Assembly: GCF_030272615.1 (NCBI RefSeq)
Contig: NC_081412.1
Coordinates: 38,380,911 to 38,444,910, forward strand
Reading direction: 5' to 3'
From: Cryptomeria japonica
Taxonomy: Eukaryota > Streptophyta > Pinopsida > Cupressales > Cupressaceae
DNA length: 64,000 nt
Made by a program: the position numbers and the translations under genes. Shown here in pieces: positions 25,003 through 37,284 of this stretch. The first letter of the stretch is position 1; every line of letters begins with the position of its first letter. The notes under the pieces were generated by a model. It saw only the letters and a program-made list of their open reading frames with translations. It was not told the DNA's origin and ran no database searches.

Positions 25003-26130
25003 CACTTGGGAAAATTAAACTTTCCTATGGCTAAATTTTACATCTTTAGATGAAAAATATTTGTGGTGTCAAGTACAATTGATCATGTACCCCCTACAAC
25101 AACTCGGGTACAATTAGAATAATTTCTATTTTACTTTTTAACAAAGGTTAATATCACTCAATAATTTTCACAAAATATTTTTTACTTCAGCTATGGTAGC
25201 TAATTCTTCTAGATTTTCTCAAACTTTTGCATATCCTCTCACATCGATCTCCTTTGTGGTGAACTTCTCTATTAATAGGTGCCAAAGTAAAAAAAGATTT
25301 GACCCTGAAGGAAAAATAGAATATGAAGTAGCAAACAATACACTTAACTACTCATTTTATTAATCATTCAATAGCCATTTAAATAGTTACAAATAATCTT
25401 AACTAGATCATATAAATTTGCTAGCTATTTTGATAGCAACTATACCTGATTGATAGCTAACTAGTACTATTTGACAACACATTGAAATTAACAAAACATC
25501 TTGGACACCTAAAGTATTTGATTACACATATAAAACACTCCATTATAACTTAATTGTTTATACTAGAGAATTTATTCCAGCACCCCAACATAATGCTACA
25601 ATATTAGATTGGCTACAAAAAAACAAAATGAAATACATTATACCAAAAAACATTCTTTGAAAAATATTTCTCAAACTAGTAAGAATTCTTTCAGATGCTA
25701 CCCAATTGTACGTATAGTCACATAGCTATCATCCAAGTTCCAAACATAATTGGACATCATTTGCCCATGAAATATCTCATCATCCTCATAAAGGTAGAAT
25801 CTTGAACTTCCAGATTTTTGGATCTCCCTTGAACTATCAAACACTAATCCTCACATGTATGTCTCATAACTTCAATGAGGTATAATTTCTCTATTCCACA
25901 AACACCTCGGACTATTGAGAATCTATCTATCCTCTACTATGTATCATTTTCTATCTTCAAAGTGTTTTTCTCTTAAAAATAGATTAAGTTCTTCATCTTC
26001 ACTCATGTCATCATCACTACCAAAATTTGGTAGTTCTTCAACAACAATTGTAGCCATGACATTAAACTTTTTCTTGGCCACTAGCTTCTTCTTCACATTT
26101 GAAGGCTTCTCTTTCTTCTTAGGATACTAA
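25003..26130 (-). pseudogene. Mutator-like transposase remnant, duplicated segment copy 1
   Basis: The plus strand from 25003 to about 25945 aligns with 48073-49130 (shared blocks such as AATTAAACTTTCC, AAAGGTTAATATCA and CACATGTATGTCTCATAAC). In copy 2 the minus strand reads as the end of a Mutator-like transposase with a SWIM zinc finger. Here the equivalent stretch (25690-25830) reads FYLYEDDEIFHGQ and NYVWNLDDSY, and the SWIM cysteines are replaced. Upstream on the minus strand (26130-25940) is an open Lys-rich then acidic stretch, LPNFGSDDDMSEDEELN, without an assigned domain. The call rests on copy 2 and is tentative. Confidence 0.4.
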
Positions 26131-26739
26131 TATCCTAGACCAATGAACAACATTTGTTTCTTTTTTATTCCTATTGAAGAAATCTAGTAGCTCTTGACTA
26201 GGCTTTCCCAACACTTAGGGCTTCTCAAAAACTCACAATAGATGCCTCTCTTTAAGAGTATCTTCCTAAAAAAGAAAACACATTATTTATCAAAAAAATA
26301 TTTGACAAGGAAATACTTATAAACAACATTGAAATGGACCAACAATAGCACTAAGCTTCATCACTACAAGAGTAGCTCATAAATAATTCGCCTCACAACT
26401 CTCTAATGTTTGAATAAAGAAACACAATGAAAAGCCACATTCCAACCAGTCAATGTCTTCACGTAGGAAGGATGCGACTCATGAGAAAAAGATGAAGACC
26501 AAATGTTTCAAAGGAGATGGTTGGTTTTGAATTTTTGGGTAAGTTGTAGAGGTTAGCTTTATTTCTTTGAAACTCCAATCTAGAGGTGGACACACCACAT
26601 TTTCACTTACCAAAATCAGCAGGGCAAGAATTAAGGGAGAAGTTCACTATAGCTGGATGACTTGAAAGACTTATTTAGCTTTGATAACTTTAGACAACTT
26701 GCTAGAATTTGTGTATAGTAATATAGTACAGCCCTGCTG
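26131..26739. other. Unassigned sequence between two blocks of the duplicated segment
   Basis: No gene or repeat recognised. Its counterpart in copy 2 is the much longer 49131-52199, with no clear similarity by eye. Confidence 0.4.
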
Positions 26740-27580
26740 ATATATCTTTCCTTTTCAAGTAGTTCTTATCATTTTCTCATCAAAATTGTAGTTTAGAATT
26801 AAGATTACATGAGCTCCCAGGGAACCAACCCTTATCTAGAGATTCACTCTAACCTGCAAGAAATCCATGGGCCTTAGAGTGATTTCATGTTTCACTGGAT
26901 GGTTAAATAGAGCATTTAGTCATGGTGCAATCCGTGTGATAATAAGTGTAGGTTTAGTAAGTAATACACTTTTCTTCTATTAGTTTGGTTGAAAATTTTC
27001 TAGGTTTTACAACAAAATTAATTTTTGTTTTAGGGAGAAAAGGTACAAACCTTCTTCTGTGTCAATTTTTTATTTATTAGAGGCTTTTTTGTTAGCATTT
27101 TGTTTTTGTTTAAGAAGGTTATCTTTTGTTACAAAATGAGGAGTTCCATATGAATCAAAATATGATACCCAATAGCTCACAACAATGATTTTGGTATAAT
27201 ATCTTTGGAGCAAGTATGAACAACAACTTGAAGGGTTTGGTGATTAGTGTGATGGCTGTCGCCATTACATCCTTTGCCTACAATCAAATCACCATGACCT
27301 CAACTCAATGTACAGGACATGTATTATACCTCTATTGCATTCTTTTCTTATGTAAATTGTGTGGAGCCTATTTGGCCTCAATGATATCATATTGAATCTA
27401 AGAGTATTAGAGGCCTTCCTAGATGTTGGTTATAAATATATTAACAACATTAAATTCAAAAATATTTTAAGCATCATTACAGACTATGGAAACATTATGG
27501 GTGTTAGAGATTGGGGAGTTTTAAGTGGTATTTTTTTATTTGTTATGTGTGATGTGTTCTCCCTTCCCTCAAATCAAGAC

Positions 27581-28539
27581 TGTTGGAATCAGGGATCACT
27601 GAGAAGGGGGGTGAATAAGTGATCTACCGGTTAGCAGATTTTCAAACTTAACTTTAAACCATTAGAAGCATACACATGAAACTAAAATACAGAAACATAG
27701 AACAAACAACCACAAAAGCATAACACCATATTTTTACGTGGAAACCCAAAAGGAAAAATCCTAGTGGGATTTGAACCCACAATATTATTCCACTATGGCT
27801 AGTAGCAAAACAATATTACAATATGGAGAATGCACAAGCCTTCAAGCACACTGCCTAGAGCTCACTGCTCAAATACAATAAGGGATACAACCTCAAAAGG
27901 CTCACTGCCTTACTGATTAGTTAGAATGATGGATTATAGTAAAATGGACTCTAAAATAGCATCTACAATGTTTGGATGAGTTTCGGTTGAGTGCCAAATA
28001 TACTAACTGGGTCACCTCTGTTGATTTGCTATGTTCTACCATGTTCACTGTCTTAGTAAGCTATTGGATCAAGAATGCGAACGTGAAACTGTGCCAAAGT
28101 TGATTCTTGATCACCACTCACTTGCATACAATCATATCATCAACCAAAAGTATTATCTACACCAAAATTATATGCCGACAATCACAAAATAGATCATTTA
28201 CCATGTCAACCTACTAGTGTAACGTGTAGTCACATGTCAGCTTGATCGGATCGCCAAAGACAAATGTGGATCACCAAAAAAATAATAAAATGATGTGTTT
28301 ATGTCGGCTCAATTAACCCAAACACGACTCAATACACTGCAATCACCGAAAAGCTTCCGGACCCAAAACTGCTTTATCCATCCTGAAATATTGGTTAATA
28401 GGCTATCGGTTAACATTTGCTTCTGGTTAAGAAGAATCATGGCTACTAGATCAAATCTCCATGAAGAGTTGCCATCAATGACAACCCTAAACCCATAATG
28501 AACCATCAGAAGCCACCGGATGAGTGTCAATTGCCAACA
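27581..28539 (-). mobile_element. Solo copia-type LTR (copy B) with 5-bp target duplication
   Basis: A 959-bp LTR reading TGTTGGAATC to TTGCCAACA on the plus strand, flanked by AAGAC on both sides (27576-27580 and 28540-28544). The conserved copia LTR block appears reversed (GTGGAAACCC, then ATCCTAGTGGG near 27740-27773), so the LTR is on the minus strand. In the paralogous segment at about 53118 the sequence runs without interruption from AAATCAAGAC into ATTGTATCTATATATGAC, giving the pre-insertion site. No internal element sequence remains, so it arose by LTR-LTR recombination. Confidence 0.9.
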
Positions 28540-28792
28540 AAGACACAATTGTATCTATATATGACAACAATTTAATTTTTGTTATTTTCTTTGAGGTGTT
28601 GGGTTGTTTTTTAATTTTCTTAAAAATGTATATACTTGCCTTTGAGATGTAAAGTAGTTTAGTTGATGTGGGACAAGCCATTCTACATATTCATAATATT
28701 TAAAGTGATAATTTGTTTCTACCTAGTTGAAATGATCATCAAAAACTCAATATTGATGAGGTTACCATAGATAAAGATAAATGAATGAATGT

Positions 28793-29215
28793 AATATAAT
28801 ATACACCTAGGGGATATCTATGCCTGGACAAACACAATTCATTGTAATGGATTTATGTATCTTGTATGAATACATTGTGTAACTTTTGCATTTATACACA
28901 GAGTCTTAGTCCATTTAAATATAATTCTATGAATTAGAAATTGATGTCAAGTGCTTGGAATTCAATTTGTATCTCTATAAATAAAATGCTTGGGTGATTT
29001 TATTACATATTATACATTATACAACTAGGGCATTTCTCTACTTATAGGAACATAATTCATTGTAATAGAGTTTTGCATCTTGTACAAAAGTGTTGTGTAA
29101 TTTTAGAAATCTATTTTTATCTAGAGTCTTAGCTCATGTAAATTTAATTGTATGGATTGTAGAATTTGATGTCAAGTGCTCATAATTCACAAATAAAATG
29201 CTTGAGTAATTCTAA
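28793..29215. repeat. Two-unit tandem repeat of about 210 bp
   Basis: Units share ACA(C/A)CTAGGGxAT, AATTCATTGTAATxGA, TTxTGxATCTTGTA and ATGTCAAGTGCT. The same pair occurs at about 53390-53810, so the tandem duplication predates the segment duplication. Confidence 0.75.
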
Positions 29216-29464
29216 TTCCTTTTTCTAAATTGAGTGATTATACCATTGTGATTACTAATTTACAACTATAATTAAATATTCACTTTTTTACATATGATTG
29301 AGCAATTGTATAGATTTCAAAACTCATTTGTATTATTTTTATTTCTCAAATATCGAAAAATGTTGTAGAAGAGGATTCCATAGTTGATTTCCAAATAGCA
29401 TGATGTCACTTAGTATAATAATAAGTTTATTTTGCTTTGTATCATTCTAATAAATGATTGAAAT

Positions 29465-31745
29465 AGGGTTAGGGTTAGGGTTTTAGGATAAAGCTTGGGG
29501 TCAAGGTTAATGTTATAAGGGTAGAGTTAGTGGTCACTAAGAGTTAGAGTTAAGGTTAGGGTTTGATTAGGGTTAGGATTATGATTAGGCTAGGGTTAAG
29601 GTTAGAGCTAGGGCTCAATTAGGGTTAGAGTTAGTGTTAGGATTCAAATAGGGCTAGGGTTCTAGAATAAAGCATAAGTTAAGGTTTTATGATAAATTTT
29701 GGGGTTAGGGTTAGGGTTTAATTTACTTTAGTGTTAAATTTAGGATTCAATTAGGGTTAATTAGCCTTATGGTTCAATTAGGGTTAGGGTTAGGGTTGGA
29801 GTTAGAGTTAGGTTTCTAAGATAAACCTTGGGACTATGGTTAGGGTTTGGATTACTATTAGGGTTAGGTCAAGGCTAGGGTTAAGGTTAGGGTAAGGTTT
29901 TAGTTAGGGTTAGGGTTCAAGTTAGAGTTCAAGAAAGGTTAGGGTTCAACTAATATTAGGATTAAGGTTAGGGTTGGGACTAGGGTTAGGGCTAATTAGG
30001 GTTAGGGTGTTATATGGAATTAGTCTTAGAGCTAAACTAGGATTAGGGTTAGGATGCAATTAAAAATAGGATTAGGGTTTGAATAATAGTAGGTTATGGT
30101 TAGGGTTAAGGTCTTTGGATAAAGCATGGGGTCAAGGTTCTAGGGTAAGGGTTGGGATTAAGATTGGTGTTGGGATTGGGCTTAGTATTAATGTTAGGGT
30201 CAAAATGTAATTAGGGTTAGCTAAGATAAATCTTAGAGTCACTGCTAAGGTTAGGGTTGGGGTTTGGGTTCAATAAGGGATAGGATTGGGGTTAATCTTG
30301 GTTTAAGGGTTCAATAGGGGTTAGAGTTAAGGTTAGGTTTAGGGCTAAGGTTGGGCTAGTGTTAGGGTTAGTGTTAGGGTTCAATTAGTGTTAGAGTTAG
30401 TGTTTGGACTCAAATAGGGTTAGGAATCTAAAATAAAGTATAAGGTTAAGGTTCTAAAATAAAGTTTGGGATTAGGGTTAGGGCTAGGGTATAATATACA
30501 TGAGATTTAATATTAGAGTTGGGTTAGGGCTCAATTAGGGTTTAATTAGGCTTATGGTTAAATTAGGGTTAGGGTTATAAGATAAAGCTTAAGGTTAGGG
30601 TTACTATTAGGGTTAGGTTAGAGATACAATTAAGGTTAGGATAAGGTTTTAGTAAGGGTTAGATTCATGGTTTATGATATATTTTAATTAGAGTTAGGAT
30701 TCAATTAGTATTATGATTAAAATAGGGCTAGTGTTAAAATAGGTTTAGGGTGTTATGTTAGTGTTAAGATTAGTGCTGAATTAGGGTTAGGGTGTTATGT
30801 TAGTGTTAACATTAGTGCTAAATTAGGGTTAGGATACAATTAAGGTTGAGGTTTAATAAGGATAAGGGTGCAATTAAGTTTAGAGAGGGGGTTTAATTAA
30901 GGTTAGGTTAGGGTTAGGGTTCTAGGATAAAGTTTGGGGTAAAGGTTAGGGTTAGGTTTGGGGTTATTGTTAGTGCTAGTGTAGGGTTATGGAGGGCTAG
31001 TGTTTGTGTTAAGTTTGATTAGGGTTAGAGTTAAAATTAAGATTCAAATATGATTAGGATTTTTAGCTAAAGCATGAGGTTAAGGTTCTATAGTAAATTT
31101 TGGGTTATGGTTAGGGTTTAATTTAAGCTAATGTAATATTTGGGTTAGTTTAGGGTTAGAGTTTAGTTAGGGTTTAATTAGGCTTATAGTTCAATTAGGG
31201 TTAGGGTTATAAAATAAAGCTTAGGGTTAGGGTTCAATTAGGGTCAAGGTTAAGTTATTAGGGTTACATTTTGTTAGGGTTAGGGTTTAAGTTAGATTAT
31301 AATCAGGTTTAGGATTCAATTAGTATTAGGTTTAAGGTTAGCTTTGGGATTAGGGTTATGTTTAAATTACATTTAAGATGTTATATTAGTACTAGGGTTA
31401 TTTTGTAATTAGGGTTAGGTTTAGGGTGGAATTAAGGTTAGGTTTACTGTGTAAATAAAGTTAGGTTAGAGTAAGAGTTTGACTAGGATTAGAGTTTTAG
31501 GATAAAGCTTGGGGTTAGCAATAGGGTTGGGATTATTTTTAGGGTTAGGGTTGGAGCTAGGGTTCAACTAGGGTAAGATTTAGTGTTCAAATAAGGTTAC
31601 GGTTAAGACTATGTTAGGATTAGGGTTACAATTAAGAAAAGAATTAGGGTTGTGGTTAAGGTTAAGGTTCAATTTTAATTAAGATTAGGGATGAGGTTAG
31701 GATATAGTTTGTGTTTAATTAGGGTTATGGTTAAGTTAAGATTAG
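29465..31745 (+). repeat. Degenerate interstitial telomere-like repeat (GGGTTA)n, copy 1
   Basis: About 2.3 kb of GGGTTAGGGTTA runs mixed with GGGTTCAATTA, AGGATTAGG, TTTAGGATAAAGC and related variants, with the G-rich strand on plus throughout. The dominant unit is the hexamer GGGTTA rather than the plant telomere heptamer GGGTTTA. A longer composite unit (AATTAGGGTTAGGGTT with ATAAAGCTTGGGG) recurs every few hundred bases, so this resembles an amplified satellite derived from telomere-like sequence more than a former chromosome end. Confidence 0.85.
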
Positions 31746-32505
31746 GAGCATCTACAAAAAGATCTAGAAACCATAATGTGAGTGTGTTATAATGTGCTCG
31801 TATTATGATTAATTTTATCATTAAAAAAATATTAAAACTATTCATTTTTATATTTTTCTCTAAAAACCCATGACTTACTATTGATTTGAACTGCATTCAC
31901 ATTGTTCGAGACCCCAATTTTCACTATTCTTTTTCCAATTCATTGATAAAATTCTACCATGACATCATTGAGATCAAATATGGTAATCATATTTAATTTT
32001 TTAGTGTAAAATTTGAATTAAAATAGATAGATTTGATTAGTTTTCAACTGGAATGTGTTCAAGTTTAGGAGTTGAGAATCCACCCTCAAATGATCAAAGC
32101 CCTAATTAGTTCCTCATCTAAAACCTATTGAAGAGAAACCACAACAAACCCCTCCTTTAATGACTTGACATCCTCCAAGAAAATAAGAAAATAAATTAGG
32201 TATTGAATAGAAAATAACAAAAATGAATTTGGGCCATCATTTACCAAGTTGGAATATCCAACAACAACAAGCTCCCACAAGTCCACCCTCACCAAATCAC
32301 TAAAATCTATTGTCTCAGTGAGTGGGAAAATCAATAGTTGGTCCAATAAGAGGGAATCTAACTAAGACAATTTTATGCAAACAAAACTAAGGCAATTTTA
32401 TGCAAACAAAACTATCTTATGAGCAAGTGTAGAGGGGGGAAAGTCAACCACTCTAATAAGCAAATGACAACCTCTTGGGGTTTCACTAATTGACCCCTCC
32501 ACTCA
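31746..32505. other. Unassigned sequence
   Basis: No gene recognised. A 73-codon minus-strand open stretch at 32125-32346 has no known domain. A 27-bp direct repeat (CAATTTTATGCAAACAAAAC) occurs twice at 32358-32411. Confidence 0.4.
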
Positions 32506-35023
32506 TGTAAAGACCTAAAACATTCTGATTTCAACAATAAAATGAAATACTCTTTATTCTTAAATAAACTCATAATTCCTTAAATAAGTCTATTTACTTC
32601 CACTATTTCATCCTTAGTTCTAAATGATCATGTTTCCAATGATGTCATTATAAACACGATATTTCTAAAAAGAGATAAAAATTCTTTATTCAATAAGAAA
32701 ATGTAGTAGTATCTCACTCATATCTATATATAAAGCTTAGGACTTTCCAATGACTTAAGTTCAAATAACAAGAGAATATAAAGTAAAGGATGAGATGTGT
32801 CTATTGATCCCCAATCCAAAGCCATCTTCAATGCAATCTTTAGAATGAAGAGGAGAACAAGATCCAGGTTCGTTTTCCACCCAACCTTGAAGCTTACACT
32901 TCCCTAGAATTCTTGGTCAATCAAGAATACCCGACCCTGCACGAATTGCTTAGCAAAAAGAATTCAATAGACAAGATGAAATCTGGTGCATGCCTAGAAT
33001 GATACATGCATTTTCATTTTTCTAATTTCATAAAGAAACAAGCAAGATCAATAAAGGATATGGTAGAGAGCATAAATAAATCCATCTATTTTAATGGTCC
33101 ATAAGTTACTCGACCAAGTATAATGCCATGCATAGCAATAAAAGATAGTTTGGAAAAGCAAACTATTCTCTCTATGATTCCACATTTGGCACTCATCCCA
33201 GAAGGTAACTTTCCCACAAACACAAACATATCTAGCTTTTCTAGTATCATATAAAATTAGGAGAAGTACATAGAAGACAATATTTCTTTTCTCAAGTCTA
33301 GCTTCCCATTTCTCACATGATAAAATTACATTCTTAAGGAAAACAACCTTTCATTTAAGAGATATAAAAAAACAATCTTCCGTTTAAAACCAATTGCATC
33401 TAATAAGAAAACAATCTTTTGCTTCTATCTTTTCAAGTAAATATAGAAGAAACAATCAATTATATCCAATAAGAAAGCAATCTTTCACTTCTATCTTTTC
33501 AAGTAGATCAAGGATAAGAATTAAAAGTAAGAAGGTGTAGCACATGTATGCATATTTAGCATATAGACAAATATATAAATTATGAGTACACATTCTTTTA
33601 TCTATTTCTCATAAAATCCAAATAATGTAATCATGCATTAACTTGTATTCTCTTTTCTATTGTTTCAAATTTCCAAGTTTAGAATGCATAAGTTCTCTAT
33701 ATTTCCACATGTTTTTGATTATCTACTTCTTTGCTTGAATAATATATTTAGTTTGATACTAACATGTGTTTCCCATGATTTATGAATTCAACTAAATGAA
33801 TTTAGTAATTTTCCATAGTGAGTATAAAATAAAATGATAATTCATAATGCACATACTTATATGACTTTTCAACGAAATTTTAAATAATCATCATGACCTC
33901 TATTGCAAAGAACTAATTCAGAAATTAAACTCTTTTCTTTACTAATGATCTAAAATATACAACTCTCAAGATAATTCTATTCTTTTCTCTAATTATAAAT
34001 CAATCTAATATATATCACTCATTTAAGAGCCTACCTCTGAAATTTGAGTCAAGTCTGATATGATCAGTGATGATCTTCTCCAATTATGTCTACAATACGT
34101 CTATATTTCCAAACCTTTATGCTATTTAATCCCTTGAGTTCTCTCCTCTCTATTCCTTCACCTCTCTTCTCTATTCACTACTCTATATTCCATTCTCTAT
34201 TCTTTGTTCTATATTCTCTATTCTCTATTCTTTCATCTAATATCTCTACATATTTCTCACTATCTCTTTCTCCAAAATCAATAGTCTATATATATAGTGA
34301 TCAAATCTATATTAATTCCTATTTTCGAGCCAATCTCTCATAGTGGTGGACTGATTTATTGGTATCTAAGTGACACCACACATTGTTTAACTATAACATC
34401 ACAGTCCTAAATGGTTTCAAACACTTATGTATTCTGCATGCAATGATATTCATTATCTACTACGTGATACCAAACTACTCAAGCAATTTAAGTTCATTAT
34501 TACTGGTGTTATTATGTGGGCTAGTTATCCACGTTGATATTTAATTATGCCACATTAAATGGTAGTCGCAATGCATGTGAAGGTGGAGATTTGGGTGGGT
34601 AGTCGGTAGTAATATTGACTCCTCGCTAACATTATAACATTTTAACTTGCCACCCTTGCATCACCGTTGGCATGTGGACTAGTTTGTATGACACTTTGGT
34701 CTACAAATGTACCATGCGGTGCATACATTAATCAGCACAATTTGACTTAAATTCAAACACAATGTGTTTGTTTAATTGCATTGTCGATATACTTATTGAC
34801 TTCCTCCCTACAATGTGCGATATTCTTTATTATTATATACATGTTGTGTAGATTCTTCCTAAATCGACTCCCTCTAGCATTTATAGAACTCTAAGTTTCA
34901 ATGATTGCAATATGTCATGCAGGTCGAGTTTCCTAAGTATCGACTTCTTCAGCATTTATCATAATTCCAAGAAAAGTCCGCCATGTAATAATGTACATAC
35001 ACATATGTATATATGTATATATG

Positions 35024-35113
<90 letters not shown>

Positions 35114-35949
35114 TAAATCAATTGAAGTTTAATTAACAATTCATGACACAATATAATCATATATGTATATGTATGTGTATATCCTCATAATATATACTTA
35201 CATATGCGTGTGTGCATATATATATATAATCTCAAATGATTATGTATATGTATAAACAAAACTCATGAAGTAAGGTAATTTAATCTCATGATGATTAGAT
35301 ATATATATTATAATTACATACATATTTACATGTATATGATCGAATCATTATTCAAACTCATATATATGTATAATACGTATAATTTTTTTTTTTTATATAT
35401 ATATATATATAAGTAAGAAAATAAATATATAGCTCACTAAATCACACATATCTACACAAAAGAACGTGAAATCATATGGTCATTATTCATTTTTAAATCA
35501 TTAAAAAAATACATCTCTTCTAACAACAAAGCATAATAATTCACAATCACTCATAAAAATTAAATTTTAATTCTATCACAAACTCCAATTATATATCAAA
35601 TGCATGCATAAGTATCCTAAAGTGGTGTGTGAGATTCCATCTATTCTAGTGAAGTCCATGAGCTAAGACAACTCTACCTGAACCCTGTTCTCGCCTTCAT
35701 CTGTGTTCACATGTTCTTGCATTCACTTGCACTCAATTTCTCATTAGCAATGACGATCCCAATTTCATAATAAAAATAATACTGATCATTCATTTGCATG
35801 TTAATAATTTCATTGCATTTGAACTCCTATTTCATTATTGTCTTATTTCACTAACAATTCCTTTTCCTTTTCATTTCAATTTCATAAATGAAAAATAAGT
35901 ATTATTTTCCTAATAAAATAATTATAGATAAATATGGTTCGTAGCATCA
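32506..35949 (+). repeat. Long LTR-like dispersed repeat, copy X
   Basis: Starts TGTAAAGACCTAAAAC, similar to the gypsy LTR openings in this window, and ends near GTAGCATCA. Its reverse complement matches 56916-59748 at widely spaced landmarks: ACTCTTTATTCTTAAATAAA (32550 region), TGCTTAGCAA with GAATTCAATAGACAAGATG (32950 region), ACTCTAGAATAGATG-type blocks and TTGGGATCGTCA (35630-35765 region), and CCTAATAA with AATATGGTTC at the right end. No protein domain is visible. I infer a solo LTR or an LTR-bearing fragment; no target duplication is apparent (ACTCA versus GGATA). About 3.4 kb would be long for an LTR, so it may instead be a non-coding element. Confidence 0.6.
34996..35110. repeat. 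Compound (AT)n/(GT)n microsatellite
   Basis: ATGTATAT repeats, then (GT)8, then about 28 TA units. It falls inside repeat copy X, at a place roughly matching the (AT)n run in copy Y at 57556-57594. Confidence 0.95.
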
Positions 35950-36480
35950 GGATAAGTACAAAGCCTAAGCCTATCAAGTACCTTGAAGATAACACAAGAT
36001 GGGTCACAAAGGTCTTCTAACAACCTCCACCAACTCTTTTCCCATGGAATCATGAGTGGGTCTTAAAGATGATAGCATGACATATTGGTGTCCTGTATGA
36101 ATAGAGTACAAAATTTCATACAAAAAACTCAATGAAATAGATATGTGCTTAAAGATGTTTTAAATATGATAAAGGTGTAACAAAAGGTAAAACAACTACA
36201 AAAGTATAATGAAAAACACTAGAGAAAAGGAGAGTGATCTCACAACAAATCCACAAATGAAGCCTCCAACAATACTCTTCTTAGAAACCTACACACAAAC
36301 CAAAGAAGAAAATGTTTCGGTTGTGTTTTAGAGGTCTGCCACAATTAGACCCCTATTTTGGTGTTTCCACCTCCACGAACAACTAAGATAGATTGACAAG
36401 TAAAAGAGTAAACAAGATAATAAATAAAAGAGATAATAATAATTCTATGAAGATAAAAATTAGAAGAGAAGAACTCTCCT
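35950..36480. other. Unassigned sequence
   Basis: No feature recognised before the copia RT fragment. An AG-rich stretch at 36400-36530 may be decayed copia sequence. Confidence 0.35.
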
Positions 36481-36860
36481 TCCACACCTATAGAAAAGAG
36501 TTTATCAAAAGAAGAAGAAAGCATGGAGTCCTCCTAGATAAATCAAATTTTGTGTGTAGGTTAAAGAAGGCTTTATATGGACTCAAATAGGATCCAAGGG
36601 CTTAGTAGTACATACTAGATAGGTATATGTTGTAGAAATGTTTAAGGAGAAGTTGTACAAACAACCTATATATAAAATTAGACAATGATTAGTTATTTAT
36701 CATTGTGGTTTATGTTGATGGTATTAATTTTTTGAGGAACTAGAGATGTTATGTGTAAAGAGTTTTGGAATGTTATTCAAAAGGAGTTTGAGAGTTTGAC
36801 CATGATTTTGAAAGTGGATACAATTTATAATTCCTAAAATTATCTTATGGAACTAGTGAG
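36481..36860 (+). pseudogene. Ty1/copia reverse transcriptase fragment
   Basis: The plus strand reads NFVCRLKKALYGLK, then DPRA, YILDRYML and LYIKLDND, and a catalytic block VVYVDGINF near 36705-36735, where the second Asp of YVDD is Gly. These are the RT motifs from LKKALYGLKQ-x-PR to YVDD in correct order. Stops replace Gln and Trp positions. It sits about 0.45 kb upstream of a plus-strand LTR at 37285, consistent with the remains of one truncated copia element. Confidence 0.75.
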
Positions 36861-37284
36861 CATAGATAATTCTATTGGTGCAAGGAGTTTAAGGGTCTTG
36901 GCTCATCTTATACATTATGTGTTTCCTATTTATGTTATTACAATGTACAATATCAAGCAATAGAGTAATATGATTATACATGTTATTAAACTTACAATAT
37001 TATCCACATATAGATCTAAATTCAGAATATAGTTACAAATGACAAGACTTATAGTCACCATTGTCATAACATTATTGAGAATCTCTCATTTATGTAGCAC
37101 TTGATATTTAAATTGTAAATAATTAAGGATCTTGTTATGACAAGTGGGTTTCACATGAGTTGGAAATTCCATAGAGGAGTGCTAGAATTGGGAATGTGCA
37201 TGCCCATTATAGCAATGAGGTAAAAAAATTATGCGAGAATGTATATCAATCTTGAGTGCTTAAGTGTATTATGAGGGCATGAAT

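Larger units (their letters stand above)
26740..29464. repeat. Duplicated non-coding segment, copy 1
   Basis: Excluding the LTR at 27581-28539, it is collinear with 52230-54050. Shared landmarks include GAGATTCACTCTAACCT, GTGATTTCATGTTTCACT, TGTTATGTGTGATGTGTTCT (27540-27559) and ATAAAGTGATAATTTG-like blocks. A frame of about 50 codons spanning 27430-27580 is preserved in both copies (VRDWGV and FVMCDVFSLP), but it is short and has no known domain. The similarity continues into the GGGTTA block. Confidence 0.75.

Noticed and set aside
27359-27622. Conserved short frame present in both segment copies (VRDWGV...FVMCDVFSLP)
   Set aside because: Conservation is explained by the DNA-level duplication; the frame is short, has no known domain, and one copy runs into the LTR.
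29465-31745. A true chromosome end or fusion point
   Set aside because: The repeats are degenerate, mixed with longer composite motifs, and a paralogous block sits 24 kb away inside ordinary repeat DNA.
34912-35160. Open frames on both strands of repeated Ile-Tyr
   Set aside because: They are translations of the AT/GT microsatellite.
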